NCBI GenBank assembly: GCA_021397835.1
Contig: JAJFZO010000906.1
Span: forward strand, 1 to 64,000
Source of the DNA: Moringa oleifera
Lineage: Eukaryota; Streptophyta; Magnoliopsida; Brassicales; Moringaceae
Length of the DNA: 64,000 nucleotides
Reading direction: 5' to 3'
In this document: positions 1 through 11,735 of the stretch, one piece after another
Layout of the letters: each line of letters starts with the position of its first letter
How positions within the stretch are numbered: the stretch's first letter is position 1
Translations under genes and position numbers: made by a program
The notes under the pieces: generated by a model
Told to the model about the DNA's origin: nothing
The model's input: only the letters and a program-made list of their open reading frames with translations
Databases searched by the model: none

Positions 1-1785
1 ACAACTATATTGTTTCTAGCAATAATTTCTCACTTATGTCTTTTGTTTTGTGAGGTGTTGGTGGATCAACTTCATTTTCAACAAATTCTTTAAAGAAATA
101 TTCAAAAGTAGGTAATTCTGTTTGGCCTAAAGTAGTTTCTTCTAATTGTGTGAGTTTATATCGTTGATACTAACCATTTTTCATGGCATTGTCATCTCGA
201 GTACTACTATTGGATGTAGCTGCAATCATTGTTAAATAATGTCTATCTATGTGTATCTCATATCATAAAACCCTAGTACCTGTTTTTATTCTAATTACTC
301 ATTGCAAATATGTATCCATTGGATTTTTTTTCTTTTTTATGGCAATTAATATCGTTTTAATGGAATTTGATGAATTAAAATATTTTATCTGTAACTAATA
401 AATTCAGGTTTCCTATATTGCCTTGTGGTGCGAGTTTCTAGATTTTCATACCTCGATGCTAGCTTTTCTACTTACAACTGTTTTATAATAAGTGTGTTGA
501 TTTTTTTGGTATTTTTTTTGCAAGCAAACATCGTATGGCATGATGTAATAAGTAGATTAAATTAATTGGGATATAAATTACAATGATTTTGTGTCCATTC
601 ACAACAATCCTATATTCTTGTGTTTGACGGTGCCTCAAAAGGGAATCTTGGACAAGCTAGTGTAGGAGCTGTTCTATGTGCCGAAGATGGAAGTGTTGTA
701 TGAAGTTGCTTCAAGTGCACTCTTAAGTTATAATGTCCTCTGATAAATGAAGCTTTGTTTGACATTGAGTGTTGATAGGTCTATCAATTGTATGAAGGAT
801 GAGCGTCACAATAAATAAGTTGTTAAATATCAAGCTGTCATTTTAGGAATGAAGTATGCTATTAAGAAAGGATTTAAACACATTTGTGCCTATGAAGACT
901 ATGCAGGTCTTGTGATACCTATTCATCTTTCTTCTAATATTTCTTTATTTTAATGCTGAAAAAAGAAAAGCAAAGTTAAGCACGTAAAAATGACTTTGCC
1001 CTGAGCGAGTTTAAAGGAGAAATGAGGAAAAAAAAGTATAGTGAAAGGAGGAAGAGAAATAAACTAAAAGCCAAAGAAGAAGAATTGAGAAACTGAAAAA
1101 TAAGATAGAAAATCAGACTTATTTATGCCAAACCTGGGTGTCATCAAATGTTGAATATGCACATGAGAAGATTTTAAGGGGAGCAGGGGCATGCATTTCA
1201 TCTTTTATACCCTTTTTAGTTCACAATAATTATAGATTCAAAGATGCATAAAAGACACAAACACACATATAAATATTCAAACTGCCATTTATTATGGATT
1301 GATGGTATTGAATTTTTAGCTCTTAATTGTAGTCCCTATTTTAATTTGTAGAAATGATCCCTGCATGGTTGAGAGGGTACATGCAAATTATAATCATTTA
1401 CAAAATATTTATGATCATTTTCTTCTAATTTTATTTACTTATCATTATGGCTATGGGCCTGAATTATTTTATGGATGTATTAACTAATCATTTTGCAGTT
1501 TATAATCTGTAACTACGAGTATGTATCCACACAAATTTTATGGTTACAAGTAACACGTGTTTGTTTGTTTTCAAGGAGTGGAACTCTGATGTTGATGCTC
1601 AAGCAAATCTAGCTATCAATCTTGGGGGTAAAAACCTTTAATGTTCATTTAATTGTTACAGTTTTCATGGTTTATGGTGTTTCTTATTTGTTGATGCGTA
1701 TGTAGATGGTCAAGTTGAAGCGGTCCATGATAAGAAGCACAGTGTTATAGGGCACCACGTTCCTTTTGTTGATATGATATGGTAA
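1..1785 (+). pseudogene. RNase H family protein, 3' part, broken (left-arm copy)
   Basis: Plant nuclear RNase H-like protein of the group with an RNase HI fold that would cut RNA in RNA-DNA hybrids. Pieces seen in order: the segment before the domain (about 10-160), VFDGASKGNLGQASVGAV (about 622), ILGMKYAIKKGFKHIC (about 842), EWNSDVDAQANLAINL (about 1578), then DGQVEAVHDKKHSVIGHH and the stop at 1783-1785. The exon between 1345 and 1560 that should read like KDKFVSFQI is almost entirely deleted. The YRLRE-like exon near 780 carries several in-frame stops. Splice-like GT and AG sites remain, so this is a copy of genomic DNA and not of an mRNA. It is the mirror copy of the pseudogene at 8386-11735, and the two 3' ends face each other across the palindrome centre. 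Confidence 0.85.
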
Positions 1786-2671
1786 TAGTGGTTTCAAGAA
1801 TGCTTGGATGTTATTTTGTTAAGCTAATAGCTCTTGGGAACCTAGGAAAAAGCTCTAACTAAAACTTGTTTAAATTTAAGTAAGCAATATTCTACATGGC
1901 CTGCATATATGGATTTTGTTGCAGCATGTACCCGGTTGAGTCTTTTCGTTGCAAGTTTTACGATATGATTCTAATAAAATATTTGTAATCTCCATTCTAA
2001 AAAGTTTGGTACTCAGAGTTTTTAGTTGGTTGACAGTCTTTTGATTCTGCCTAAGAAGTATTGGTCTGTATATAGGGATTGCATTTTACATTTTTTTAAA
2101 TGATTCAAATCTAAATCACGAGGATTGAATGGCAATTTATTGACAACATAAAGATTCATGATCTCAATATTAACTAACAATTGACTTTTTTCTCTCTTCT
2201 ATTGAGGAGGGGACTGATTTTGGTAAGCAAAGAGTGCCCAATTCCAAGGCCTGACCTCACCCAGTTTTAATTTTGTATCGATCACTTATTAGAAAAAAGA
2301 TCTTTCTCTTCTGTCTTTGAAACATAGTCAGTATATCTAGTTCTCATGCACCCTAGGGTAAGTTGTGTGCTAAGATACCTATTTTCTTTACTTACAATCT
2401 ATCTAATATTTTATATATGAAGTTCGAATGGGTCATCTTTAGGGCAATTCTTAGCTCGGTTGTAAGTTCAACCAAGACAGAAAGCTAAGCCCAGGAGATC
2501 GTTAGATTAGGGAGCCTTAACAAGGAAGCTGACTTAGTCTCAATCATCTTTCTCTGTTTGATTAAAATAAGGAAAGAAAAAAAGCATATATGGTCTGGTC
2601 GACTCCTACAAGAGTGCACATGAATTACTAATTAGCTGCTTTCAAAAAGAAACTATAAAGAAAAAATAAAT

Positions 2672-2855
2672 TCCATGAATTAGAAGACCTAATCCCTAAA
2701 CCCATCTCCCATTAGTGAAAGCTACCTATCTCATTTTATTGAACCTCTGCTAGTGTAGCATGAATCCATAAATTAAGAGACCTAATCCCCAAACCCATCT
2801 CTCAGTAGCGAAAGCTAACTAACTCGTTTTTTTGAAGCTTTGCCAGTATAACATG
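2672..2855. repeat. Two direct copies of a ~90-bp unit, left arm
   Basis: The block reading roughly 'gacctaatccctaaaccc ... gaacctctgctagtgtag' is followed at once by a second, diverged copy ('gacctaatccccaaaccc ... gaagctttgccagtataac'). The same doublet occurs in reverse complement at 7305-7494, so the duplication predates formation of the palindrome. Confidence 0.8.
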
Positions 2856-3109
2856 GTAGCTATATGCCATATCCTAGGTTTCGGGTAGTCTAGTTTGAGA
2901 TCTTTCCTTGTTTCTATATTTCTTCTTCGAATATGAAGGTTTTTATTTGATCCGCTTTCTCAAGAAAGAGGAGGTTTTGAGAGAGAAAGGAGAGAAAGAG
3001 TAAGAGGAGGAAGAAAGTGCTAAAGGCATAAACTTTATTGTTTAAATAGCTACCAATGGTCATATTTTGAAAACATGCATAAAACATGTATAGTTTTTCA
3101 TTCAAATAA

Positions 3110-3838
3110 AAATAATAATTTATTAATTAATATTATTATTATTTAATATTAAAATAATTTTTTATTTTAAAATATGTCATTTTAAAATATTTAATTTAAT
3201 AAAAATATAAATAATTTAAAACTCAAAAATTATTCACAAATAAAAAGTTTCACAAAAATTTTAAAATTAAAAACACAAGTGAAAATCACAAAGTTACAAG
3301 AATATTTAAAAATAATATTGATTATTATAATTTAAAAATTAATTTATATTAAATAATTTTTAAAAAATTATTTATAAAAAATTATTGTTACATAACAAAA
3401 TATTCGCAAAAAGATCAAAATTAACAATAATATCTAATAATCATAGTAGACAAATTTTAACCAAAATTTTTAAAAGTTACCGATGAAAAAAAAAAGTAAT
3501 AAAAAACTATAATTTAATGAAATATTGAATGAAAACTCATACAAATACTTACACCAAACTAAAGAAAAGGTATAAAAACAATGATAAAATCGTAACTCAA
3601 TGCAATTTTTAATTGAAAATAAAATTATTAAAAAATAAGTAAAAAATTAAAAATACCTAATAAAATCAAAATAAATATAAAAAATTTAAAAATCCAAAGT
3701 AACTATAAATGATAAGAAAAATGAAATAAAATATAAAATATATCAAAGAAAATCAAAAAAGAGAAAAAATTAGACAAAATAAAAATGAAAAATTAAAATA
3801 TTATAAAATCAAAAAAATTAAAAAAGTAACTACAAGCA
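3110..3838. repeat. A-rich arm flanking the satellite (left)
   Basis: Very A-rich DNA with almost no G+C on this strand and no coding signal. It is the mirror of the T-rich tract at 6345-7065; for example 'aacacaagtgaaaatcac' near 3270 pairs with 'gtgattttcacttgtgtt' near 6863. The A-rich arm, GC-rich tandem core and T-rich arm together look like a foldback-type transposable element. The T-rich inverted repeat at 35880-37725 shares motifs with it. Confidence 0.75.
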
Positions 3839-5340
3839 CTTCAACCAAGGTAAAAGCGCCTACGCGAGCTAGACCCTCGTTGTTGTCCTTATATTATATG
3901 CTTAGTGAGCGTGCCACGAGCGCCATTTCGCTTAGGCCATTGGCACGGGAGGTGAGCCATGGCTACCCCCAAACAAGCACGCATGGGCGGAATGCCTTGT
4001 GTGTGGGCATACAAGGTGCATCAGCCAAAGGCACCCCAAGAGAGCTGGACCCTCATCGCTATCCCTCGATAGTGTGCCAAGTGAGCATGCCATAAGCACA
4101 ATGCAGATTGAATGATAAGCAAAGGAGGTGAGCCATGGTTGCCCTCAGCAAACATGACATCAGTCGCAGGCATAGCGGGCAGCCGCATAGGATGCGCTAG
4201 CTAATACAAGGGTGCCTTATATAAGTCAGACCCTCATCGTAGTCTCTCGGTAGTGTGCCAAGCGAGTGTGCCATAAGTGTCATGTCGCGTGGACCATGGT
4301 CACTGACGGAGAGCCACGATTGCCTTTAATAGGCAAGACATGGGCAAATGGCCCAACGTACAGCCGCATAAGGTGCCCATGCGAACTTGACCCTCATCAC
4401 TATCCTTTGATAGTGAGCCCATCGAGTGTGCCAAGAGAGTCGCATCGCTTGAACCATAGGGGCAAAAGGCAAGCCTTGGCAGCCCACAGTAGGAAAGGCA
4501 TGGGTGAAAGGCCCAGCGTGTGGCAGCAAGGGCGTGCCGGCTAAGCCATAAATACCTCATGTAAGCCAAACCTTTGTCGTTATCCCTCGATCGTGTGCCC
4601 AGCAAGTGTGTCATGAGGGCCACGTCGACTCAACCATGGGCATGGAAGGTAACCTACTACTGCCTCTTGTAAGTTCAACATGGGCAAAAGACTTAATGTG
4701 TGGCCGCACAAGGCACGCCAGCCAAGCCAGTGGCACCCCATGCGGCTTGACCCTCATCGTTGACCTTAAAACTTATTGCCAGCAAGTATGCCATGAACGT
4801 CGCATCGCCTAGACCATCAGCATGACAATTAAGCCATGTTTGCCTCTAATAGGCTCAGTATGGCTAGAAGCCCGTCGTGTGGTTGCACAGGGCACACCAA
4901 CTAATCCAAAGGCACCCTATGAGAGCAAGCCCTTTATCACTATGCTTTGATCGTGTGCCTAGCGAACAACCATGAGCTTTGCATTGCTTAGACCATGGGC
5001 ACGACAAATATGCCATGGTAACCCTCAGCAGGTATAGTATGGGCAGAAGACCTAACATGTGGCTGTATAGTGCGCACTAGCCAAGCTAAAGGCACCCTAC
5101 CTAAGCCAAACCCATTGTCCCTATATCGTGTGCCTAGTGAGCATGCCACGAGCATCACATCCCTTAGGCCATGGACACAAGAGGTAAGCCACGACTATCG
5201 CCAACTGGTACGGCATGGGTAGAAGGCCTAGTGTGCGACCGCACTGATCACACCAGCCAAGCCTAGGACACAAAATACAAGCAAGATCTTTATCGTTGTC
5301 CTTCAATCGTGGGCTAACGAGTGTGTAATGAGTGCCACAT
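3839..5340 (+). repeat. GC-rich satellite, forward array, ~178-bp unit
   Basis: About eight diverged units. A recurring landmark (a 'gtgccacgagcgtcacatcgcttaggccatgg'-like block, seen only in variants) falls near 3909, 4086, 4267, 4430, 4606, 4786, 4968 and 5140, giving a period of about 163-182 bp, mostly 176-182. A second landmark is 'ccctcatcgctatccctcga'. Base composition is far richer in G+C than the flanks. Short open frames on both strands here are shadows of the repeat: neighbouring units do not keep a common frame and no domain is recognisable. Confidence 0.92.
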
Positions 5341-5344
5341 CACA

Positions 5345-6344
5345 TGGCATAAGGCATGCATGCAAGGCATATGATGGTCTAGGCGATGCGAGGCATGCTT
5401 GCCAAGCATAATTTCTAAGGACAACGACGAGGGTCAAGCTCCTGTGAGTGCTATTGGCTTGGCTGGCGTGCACTATACGATCGCACATTAAGTCTTTTAC
5501 CCATGTTAAACTTGTAAGGGACAATAGTAGGTTACCTTCCGTGCTTATGGTTGAGGCTACGTGGCCCTCGTGACACATTTGCTGGGCACACGATTGAGGG
5601 ACAATGACAAGAGTTTGGCTTATATGAGGTGTCTATGGCAAAGCTGGCGCTCCCCATGCGGCCACACGCTGGGCCTTTCACCCATGCCTTTCCTACTCTG
5701 GGCAGTCGAGGCTCGCCTCCTGTCCTTATGGTCCAAGCAACGTGACTCTTGTGGCATACTCGGTGGGTTCACTATTACAAAATAGTGATGAGGGTCGGGC
5801 TCGCATGGCGCCTTATGCGGCTGCATGTTGGGCCATTCGCCCATGTCTTGCCTGTTGAAGGCAATCGTGGCTCTCTGTCTGCGGCCATGGTCCATGAGAC
5901 ACGACACTCATGGCACGCTCGCTTGGCACTCTACCGAGAGACTACGATGAGGGTCTGACTTATGTGAGGCACCCTTGTATTAGTTAGCGCATCCTGTGTG
6001 GCTACACGCTATGCCTTATGCCCATGTCATGCCTGGTGAAGGCAACTATGGCTCACCTGCTATGCCTATCGTCCAAGCAATGCTACGCTTATGGCACGCT
6101 GGCTTGGCACACTATCGAGGGACAGCGATGAGGGTCCAGCTTGCCCTGGCTGGTGCACCTTGTACTCTAGCACGCAGCACCTTCCGCCCATGCGTGCCTG
6201 TTGGGGGTAGCCGTGGCTCACCTCCTGTGGCCATGGGCCTAAGTAAAATGACGCTCGTGGCACGCTCACTAGGCACACAATATAAGGACAACAACGAGAG
6301 TCTGGCTAGTGTAGGCACCTTTACCTTGGTTGACGTGCTTGTAG
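5345..6344 (-). repeat. GC-rich satellite, inverted array, ~178-bp unit
   Basis: The same unit as 3839-5340 in the opposite orientation, with about five to six copies; the reversed landmark is near 5561, 5740, 5900, 6085 and 6250. The orientation changes within a few bases of 5340-5345, next to a small run of 'ggcatgcatgcaaggcat'. The same orientation recurs at 57300-59062. Confidence 0.92.
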
Positions 6345-7065
6345 TTACTTTTTTATTTTTTTCGAATTATTATATTTTTATTTTTTTATATTATTTTTTT
6401 ATTTTTTATGATTTTCTTTGATATATTTTATGTTTTATTTTATTTTTTATCTTTTGTAGTTACTTTGGATTTTTAAATTTATTTTTATTTTGTCAGGTAT
6501 TTTTAATTTTTTACTTATTTTTTTAGTAATTTTATTTTTAATTAAAAATTATATTGAGTTACAATTTTGTCATTGTTTTTATTACGTTTTCTTTGATTTG
6601 GAATAAGTATTTATATGAGTTTTCATTCGATATTTCATTAAATTATGATTTATTAATAATTTTTTTTGTTGGTAACATTTAAAAATTTTGGTTAAAATTT
6701 ATCTACTATGATTATTAGATATTATTGTTAATTTTGATCTTTTTGTGAATATTTTGTTATGTAATAATAATTTTTTATAAATAATTTTTTAAAAAATTAT
6801 TTAATATAAATTAATTATTAAATTATATTAATCAATATTATTTTTAAATATTTTTGTAACTTTGTGATTTTCACTTGTGTTTTTAATTTTCAAATTTTTT
6901 TGTGAAACTTTTTATTTGTAAATAATTTTTGAGTTTTAAATTATTTATTTTTTTATTAAATTAATTATTTTATAATTTTTATATTTTAAAATTAAAAGTT
7001 ATGTTAATTTTAAATAATAATAATAAAATTAATTAATAAATTATTATTTTTATTTGAATGAAAAA
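6345..7065. repeat. T-rich arm flanking the satellite (right)
   Basis: Reverse complement of the A-rich tract 3110-3838. T-rich, without coding potential. It begins at the satellite edge with 'gacgtgcttgtagttac' and runs into the region homologous to 2860-3100. Confidence 0.75.
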
Positions 7066-7304
7066 CCATACATATTTTATGCCTGTTTTCAAAATACGAC
7101 CGTTGATAGCTATTCAAACAATAAAGTTCATGCCTTTAGCACTTTCTTCCTCATCCTCTTCTTTTTGTCCCTTCTTTCTCAAACTGCTTCTTTCTTCAAA
7201 AAGCAGATCGAATAAAAACCTTCATATTTGAAGAAAAAACAGAGAAACAAGGAAAGATTTCAAACTAAACTATCCAAAAATCGGGATATGGCATAGACCT
7301 ACTG

Positions 7305-7494
7305 TGCTATACTAGCAAAGTTTCAACAAAACAAGATAGTTAGCTTTTGCTACTAAGAGATAGGTTTGGGAATTAGATCTTTAATTCATGGAATTCGTGC
7401 TATACTAGCAGAGGTTCAATGAAACGAGATAGGCAGCTTTCGTTAATGAGAGACGGGTTTGGGGATTAGGTCTTCTAATTCATGGAATTTATTT
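7305..7494. repeat. Two direct copies of a ~90-bp unit, right arm
   Basis: Mirror of the doublet at 2672-2855: two successive versions of a block ending in 'ttaattcatggaatt' / 'tctaattcatggaattt', each containing 'gtgctatactagca'. No gene is seen between 7066 and 8385; that stretch is the 3' flank of the RNase H pseudogene and mirrors 1790-3100. Confidence 0.75.
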
Positions 7495-8385
7495 TTTCTT
7501 TTTTAGTTTATTTTTGAAAGCAGCTGATTAGTAATTCATGTGTGCTCTTATGGGAGTTGACCCCATCACATGAGCTATTTTTTTTTTCTTTCCTTGTTTT
7601 AATCAAAGAAAAAAAGATGATTGAGACTAAGTCATCTTCCCCATTAAGGCTTCCTAATCTAACGAACTCCTGGGCGTAGCTATCTGTCTTGGTTGACCTT
7701 ACAACCGAGCAAGGACTTGCCCTGAAGATGACCTATTCAAGCTTGATATATAGAAAATTAGATAGATTATGTTAAGCAAAGAAAATAGGTGTCTTAGCAC
7801 ACAACTTACCCTAGAATGCATGAGAACTAGATATACTGACTATGTTCCAAAGACAAAAGAGAAAAATCTTTTTTTTTTTTTGAGAAGTGATCGATATAAA
7901 ATTAAAAGCAGGTGAGGTCAAGCCTTGGAATTGAGCACACTTTGCTTACCAAAATCAGCTTCCTCCTCAATAGAAGATAAAAAAATCAATTGTTCATTAA
8001 TAATAAGATCTTGAATCTTTAAATTGTTAATAAATTGCCCTTCAATCCTCATGATTTGGATTTGAATCATTTAAAAAAATGTAAAATGCAATCCGTATAG
8101 AAAGATTAATACTTCTTAGGCAGAATCAAAAGATTGTCAATCAACTAAAAATTCTGAGTACCAAACTTTTTAGAATGGAGATTACAAATATTTTATCAAA
8201 ATCATATCCTAAAACTTGCAATGTAAAGACTCAACCGAGTACATGTTACAACAAAATCCATATATGCAAGCCATGTAGAATATTGCTTACCTAAGTTTAA
8301 ACAAGTTTTAGTTAGAGCTTGTTCCCAGGTTCCTAAGAGCTCTTAGCTTAACAAAATAACATCCAAGCATTCCTAAAAACCACTA

Positions 8386-11300
8386 TTACCATATGATATC
8401 AACAGAAGGAATGTGGTGCCCTATGACACTATGCTTCCTGTCACAAACCTCTTCAACTTGACCATCTACATCTGCATCAGCAGATAAGAAACACCATAAA
8501 CCATGAAAACTAAACAATTAAACGAACATTAAAGGTCTTCACCCTTAAGATTGATAGCTAGATTTTCTTGAGCATCAACATTAGAGTTCCACTCCTTGAA
8601 AACAAACAAGCACGTGTTACTTGCAACCATAAAATTTGTGTGGATGCACACTCTTAGTTACAAAATTATAAACTACAAAGTGATTAGTTCAGTCATCTAT
8701 AAAATAATTCAGGCCCACAAAGCATAATGATATGCAAATAAAATTAGAAGAAAATGTTCATAAATATTTTGTAAATGATTCTAATTTGCATTTACCCTCT
8801 CAACACATTTGATTTGGAAGGATACAAACTTGTCCTTGAGCTCCTTTGCTTCTTTACACAAGTCAGCCATATTCTAGTCCTTGGTCTTCCATTTAGCCCC
8901 TAGATCTGTTCCACAAGGAATACCCAGGACAAAATAGTAATACAGCAGAATAAAAAGAACATGCAAAGATAATTTTTACAAATTAAAATAGGGACTACAA
9001 TTAAGAGCTAAAAATTCAACACCATCCATCCATAATAAATGGAACTTCTGATATTTAGATGCATGTTTGTGTCTTATATGCATCTTTGAATCTATAATTA
9101 CTGTGAACCAAAAAAGACATAAAAGATGAAATGCCCTTCTCCCTCTAAAATCTTCTCATATGCATATTCAACATGTGATGACACCTAGGTTTGGCACAAA
9201 TAAGTTTGATTTTTTATCTTATTTTTCAGTTTCTCAATTCTTCTTTTTTTGGCTTTTATTTTTTTTTTTCACTTCTTCGTTTCACTGTACTTCTTTTTCC
9301 TTATTTTGCCTTAAACTTGCTTAGGGCAAAGTCACTTTTACGTGCTCAACTTTGCTTTTCTTTTTTCAACATTAAAACAAAAAAATATTAAAAGTAAGAT
9401 GAACAGGTGTCACAAGATAAAAGTACCCAACCTGCATACAAATAAATTTAGAGTCTTTTTGCGCACGAATGTGTTTAAATCCTTTCTTAATAGCATACTT
9501 CGTTCCTAAAATGACAGCTTGAAATTCAATAACATTATTTGTTATGATGCCCACTCTTCACGCAATCGATAGACTTATCAACACCTAATGTCAGATAAAG
9601 CTTCATTTATCAAAGGACATTATAACCTAAGAGTGCACCTAAAGCAACTTCATACAATACTTCCATCTTCGACCCATAGAATAGCTCCTACACCAGCTTG
9701 TCCAGGATTCCCTTTTGAGGCACCATCATACACAAGAATACAGGATTGATGTGAATAGACATAAAATCATTTTAATTTATATCACAATTAACTTAATCTA
9801 CATATTATATCATGCCATACGATGTTTGCTTGCAAAAAAAGATCAGAAATATCAACACACACACTGTAAAACAGTTACAAGTAGAAAAGCTAGCATCAAG
9901 GTATGAAAATCCAAAAGTTTACACCACAATCTAATATAAGAAACCTGAATTTGTGAGATACAGATAAAATATTTTAATTCATCAACTTCCATTGAAATGA
10001 TAGTAATTACCATAAAAAAGAAAAAAAATCCAATGGATACATTATTTTAATGAGTAATTAGAATAAAAATAGGTACTAGGGTTTTATGATAGCAGATACA
10101 CACAGATAGACATTATTTAACAATGATAGCAGCTAAATCCAATAGTAGTACTCGAGGTGACATTGCCATGAAAAATGGTTAGTATCAATGATGTAAACTC
10201 ACATAATTGGAAGAAACTACTTCAGGCCAAATAGAATTACCTACTTTTGAATATTTCTTTAAAGAATTTGTTGAAAATGAAAGTTGATCCACCAACACCT
10301 CGTAAAATAGCAGACATAAGTGAGAAATTACTGCTGAAAACAATATAGTTATTTAATTAGTTGCCCAGGTAGAAAGGAAGTGGAAAAAGCAAATAAGCCA
10401 GTTAATATAATCCATGTTGTTTAAAAATTAAGATGCAATGGTACAATCCTAATATTACAAGTTATTTAGCTAATGAGATAATCACAACAAAAGTTTACTA
10501 CTCCAGTTAAAAGAAGATTACTTCACAATAATTTTAAAAATGTTTATCTAGTTTCAAACTAATTAATACATGGGTAGAACAGGATAAACATATCAAGATT
10601 GGTATTTGACGGGACTGCAAGTTATTCATTTGAAGGAAAGTTCATAAATCCAATGTGTTCATAAAGTGTTGTGTATGTACACACATTTACTATGATTCTC
10701 AACTCATAAAAAAATTTGGTTCAATCATTTCATGCGATCTCTTAGGAGAATCTTTATTAAACATTTTTCCCTTCAAGGAAGATAGTTGCTGACCAAAACA
10801 AAACAAAAAAGAAACACAATTGATATAAAAGATAATTCTTTTATCATACATTGGTTGCTTGAACTCCTAAAATAATCTATGTTGTTGAAGGAAAATAAAT
10901 AAGCAAATGATTCAACATCATGCTCAATGAATAAATAGTTGGGAAATGCTAAAAACTCTACAATATCATAGGCTATATGTCAAAAACATATGTACTTTAA
11001 AATTTTAATTATTAAAAAGAAAATATCAATGGAGGCAAAATTTCAAGCCAAGATGTAGGTCGGAAGGAAAGAATCTAGCCATTTGTTAGCAACTGCTCTT
11101 GAGCACTGAAAAATCAATATTCAACCTAGGAGATTAATCTTCTTAAGTTTTTTATTTCTTTTCCTGTAAGGAATGGATGAACTACGTTTAACCTAAAATG
11201 GGCAAGGAACAGGTTTGTCAAACACATCATCTTTAACATAACTGGCATTGATAAAATAGGCAGCATTCTTAAGCCCATGAAAGGGAAGGAACTCCTCAGC

Positions 11301-11735
11301 CTCTAAAGGCAAATCATACCCCTTGTATACACTTGTAGAAGGATTAGACACCTATATCGGCAAAAGACATTCGCATTCTGTAGAAAAAAGATATAAACTA
11401 ATAAGAATTCTATTAATATACATCTCTTAGATGTTTTACCTATATGCATTGCCAACGCAATAATTAAAGCCATATTTTATCCTGACTTAAGTCACACAAA
11501 CCCACACAAAAAAAAGAAGAAAAAAAGCAATAGAAATCCCGTATGGAAATAGTTGCTAAAGATAAAAAGTAAACTCATGAAAGTATTAGCATCATAAATA
11601 TTTCTCTTTTGAAAGAAAAAAGTCAAAAAAAGGATTACAGATGATCCACTTATGCTTAGCAATCGCTTAAGCTCTTGTATATGCTATAATATCTCCCTTC
11701 TTAACAAAATAAAATGCATCTTTCTCTTCCTCCAT
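8386..11735 (-). pseudogene. Plant RNase H family protein, broken, near full length
   Basis: Exons in order on the minus strand: 11735-11660 starting MEEEKDAFYFVKKGDII, 11345-11205 with SVYKGYDLPLEAEEF and HGLKNAAYFINASYVKDD, about 10335-10195 (open in one frame), 9745-9692 with YDGASKGNPGQAGVGAIL, 9577-9437 with YRLRE then AVILGTKYAIKKGFKHIRA and SKFICMQ, 8905-8790 with ADLCKEAKELKDKFVSFQI, 8612-8560 with EWNSNVDAQENLAINL, and a last exon ending DGQVEEVCDRKHSVIGHH before the stop at 8386-8388. This matches the plant RNase H proteins that carry a short N-terminal region before an RNase HI domain. Lesions: a one-base loss in exon 1 followed by two CAA-to-TAA type stops, a one-base loss after YRLRE, and a stop before NMADLC. 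Splice sites are mostly intact, so this is an unprocessed pseudogene. Its 3' half lies in the palindrome. Confidence 0.85.

Larger units (their letters stand above)
1..5340 (+). repeat. Left arm of a giant imperfect inverted repeat
   Basis: The first bases of the window match, as reverse complement, the bases around 10260-10351. The match runs inward through an RNase H pseudogene, a paired ~90-bp duplication, an A-rich tract and a GC-rich satellite. By eye roughly nine in ten bases agree in the stretches compared, with small indels and one larger gap in this arm near 1345, where most of one RNase H exon is missing. Homology is already present at base 1, so the arm probably continues to the left of the window. 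Confidence 0.9.
5345..10351 (-). repeat. Right arm of the giant inverted repeat
   Basis: This is the reverse-complement partner of 1-5340. Pairs checked by reading: 3880 with about 6290, 2130 with about 8040, 1785 with 8386, and 50 with about 10300. This arm has fewer satellite units (about 1 kb against 1.5 kb), so the pairing sum drifts. Sequence to the right of 10351 holds the upstream exons of the RNase H pseudogene, whose partner would lie off the left edge. Recent amplification, a template-switch event or a misassembly could all give this layout. The sequence divergence between the arms argues against a simple assembly artefact. Confidence 0.9.

Noticed and set aside
3880..6421. Numerous open frames of 60-141 codons on both strands across the satellite
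   Set aside because: They arise from the GC-rich tandem unit. The frame is not shared between units, both strands are equally open, and no domain is recognisable.
8386..11735. An endogenous pararetrovirus, suggested by the RNase H domain
   Set aside because: The flanking segments and the split exon structure fit the plant host RNase H family; no reverse transcriptase, movement or coat region accompanies it.
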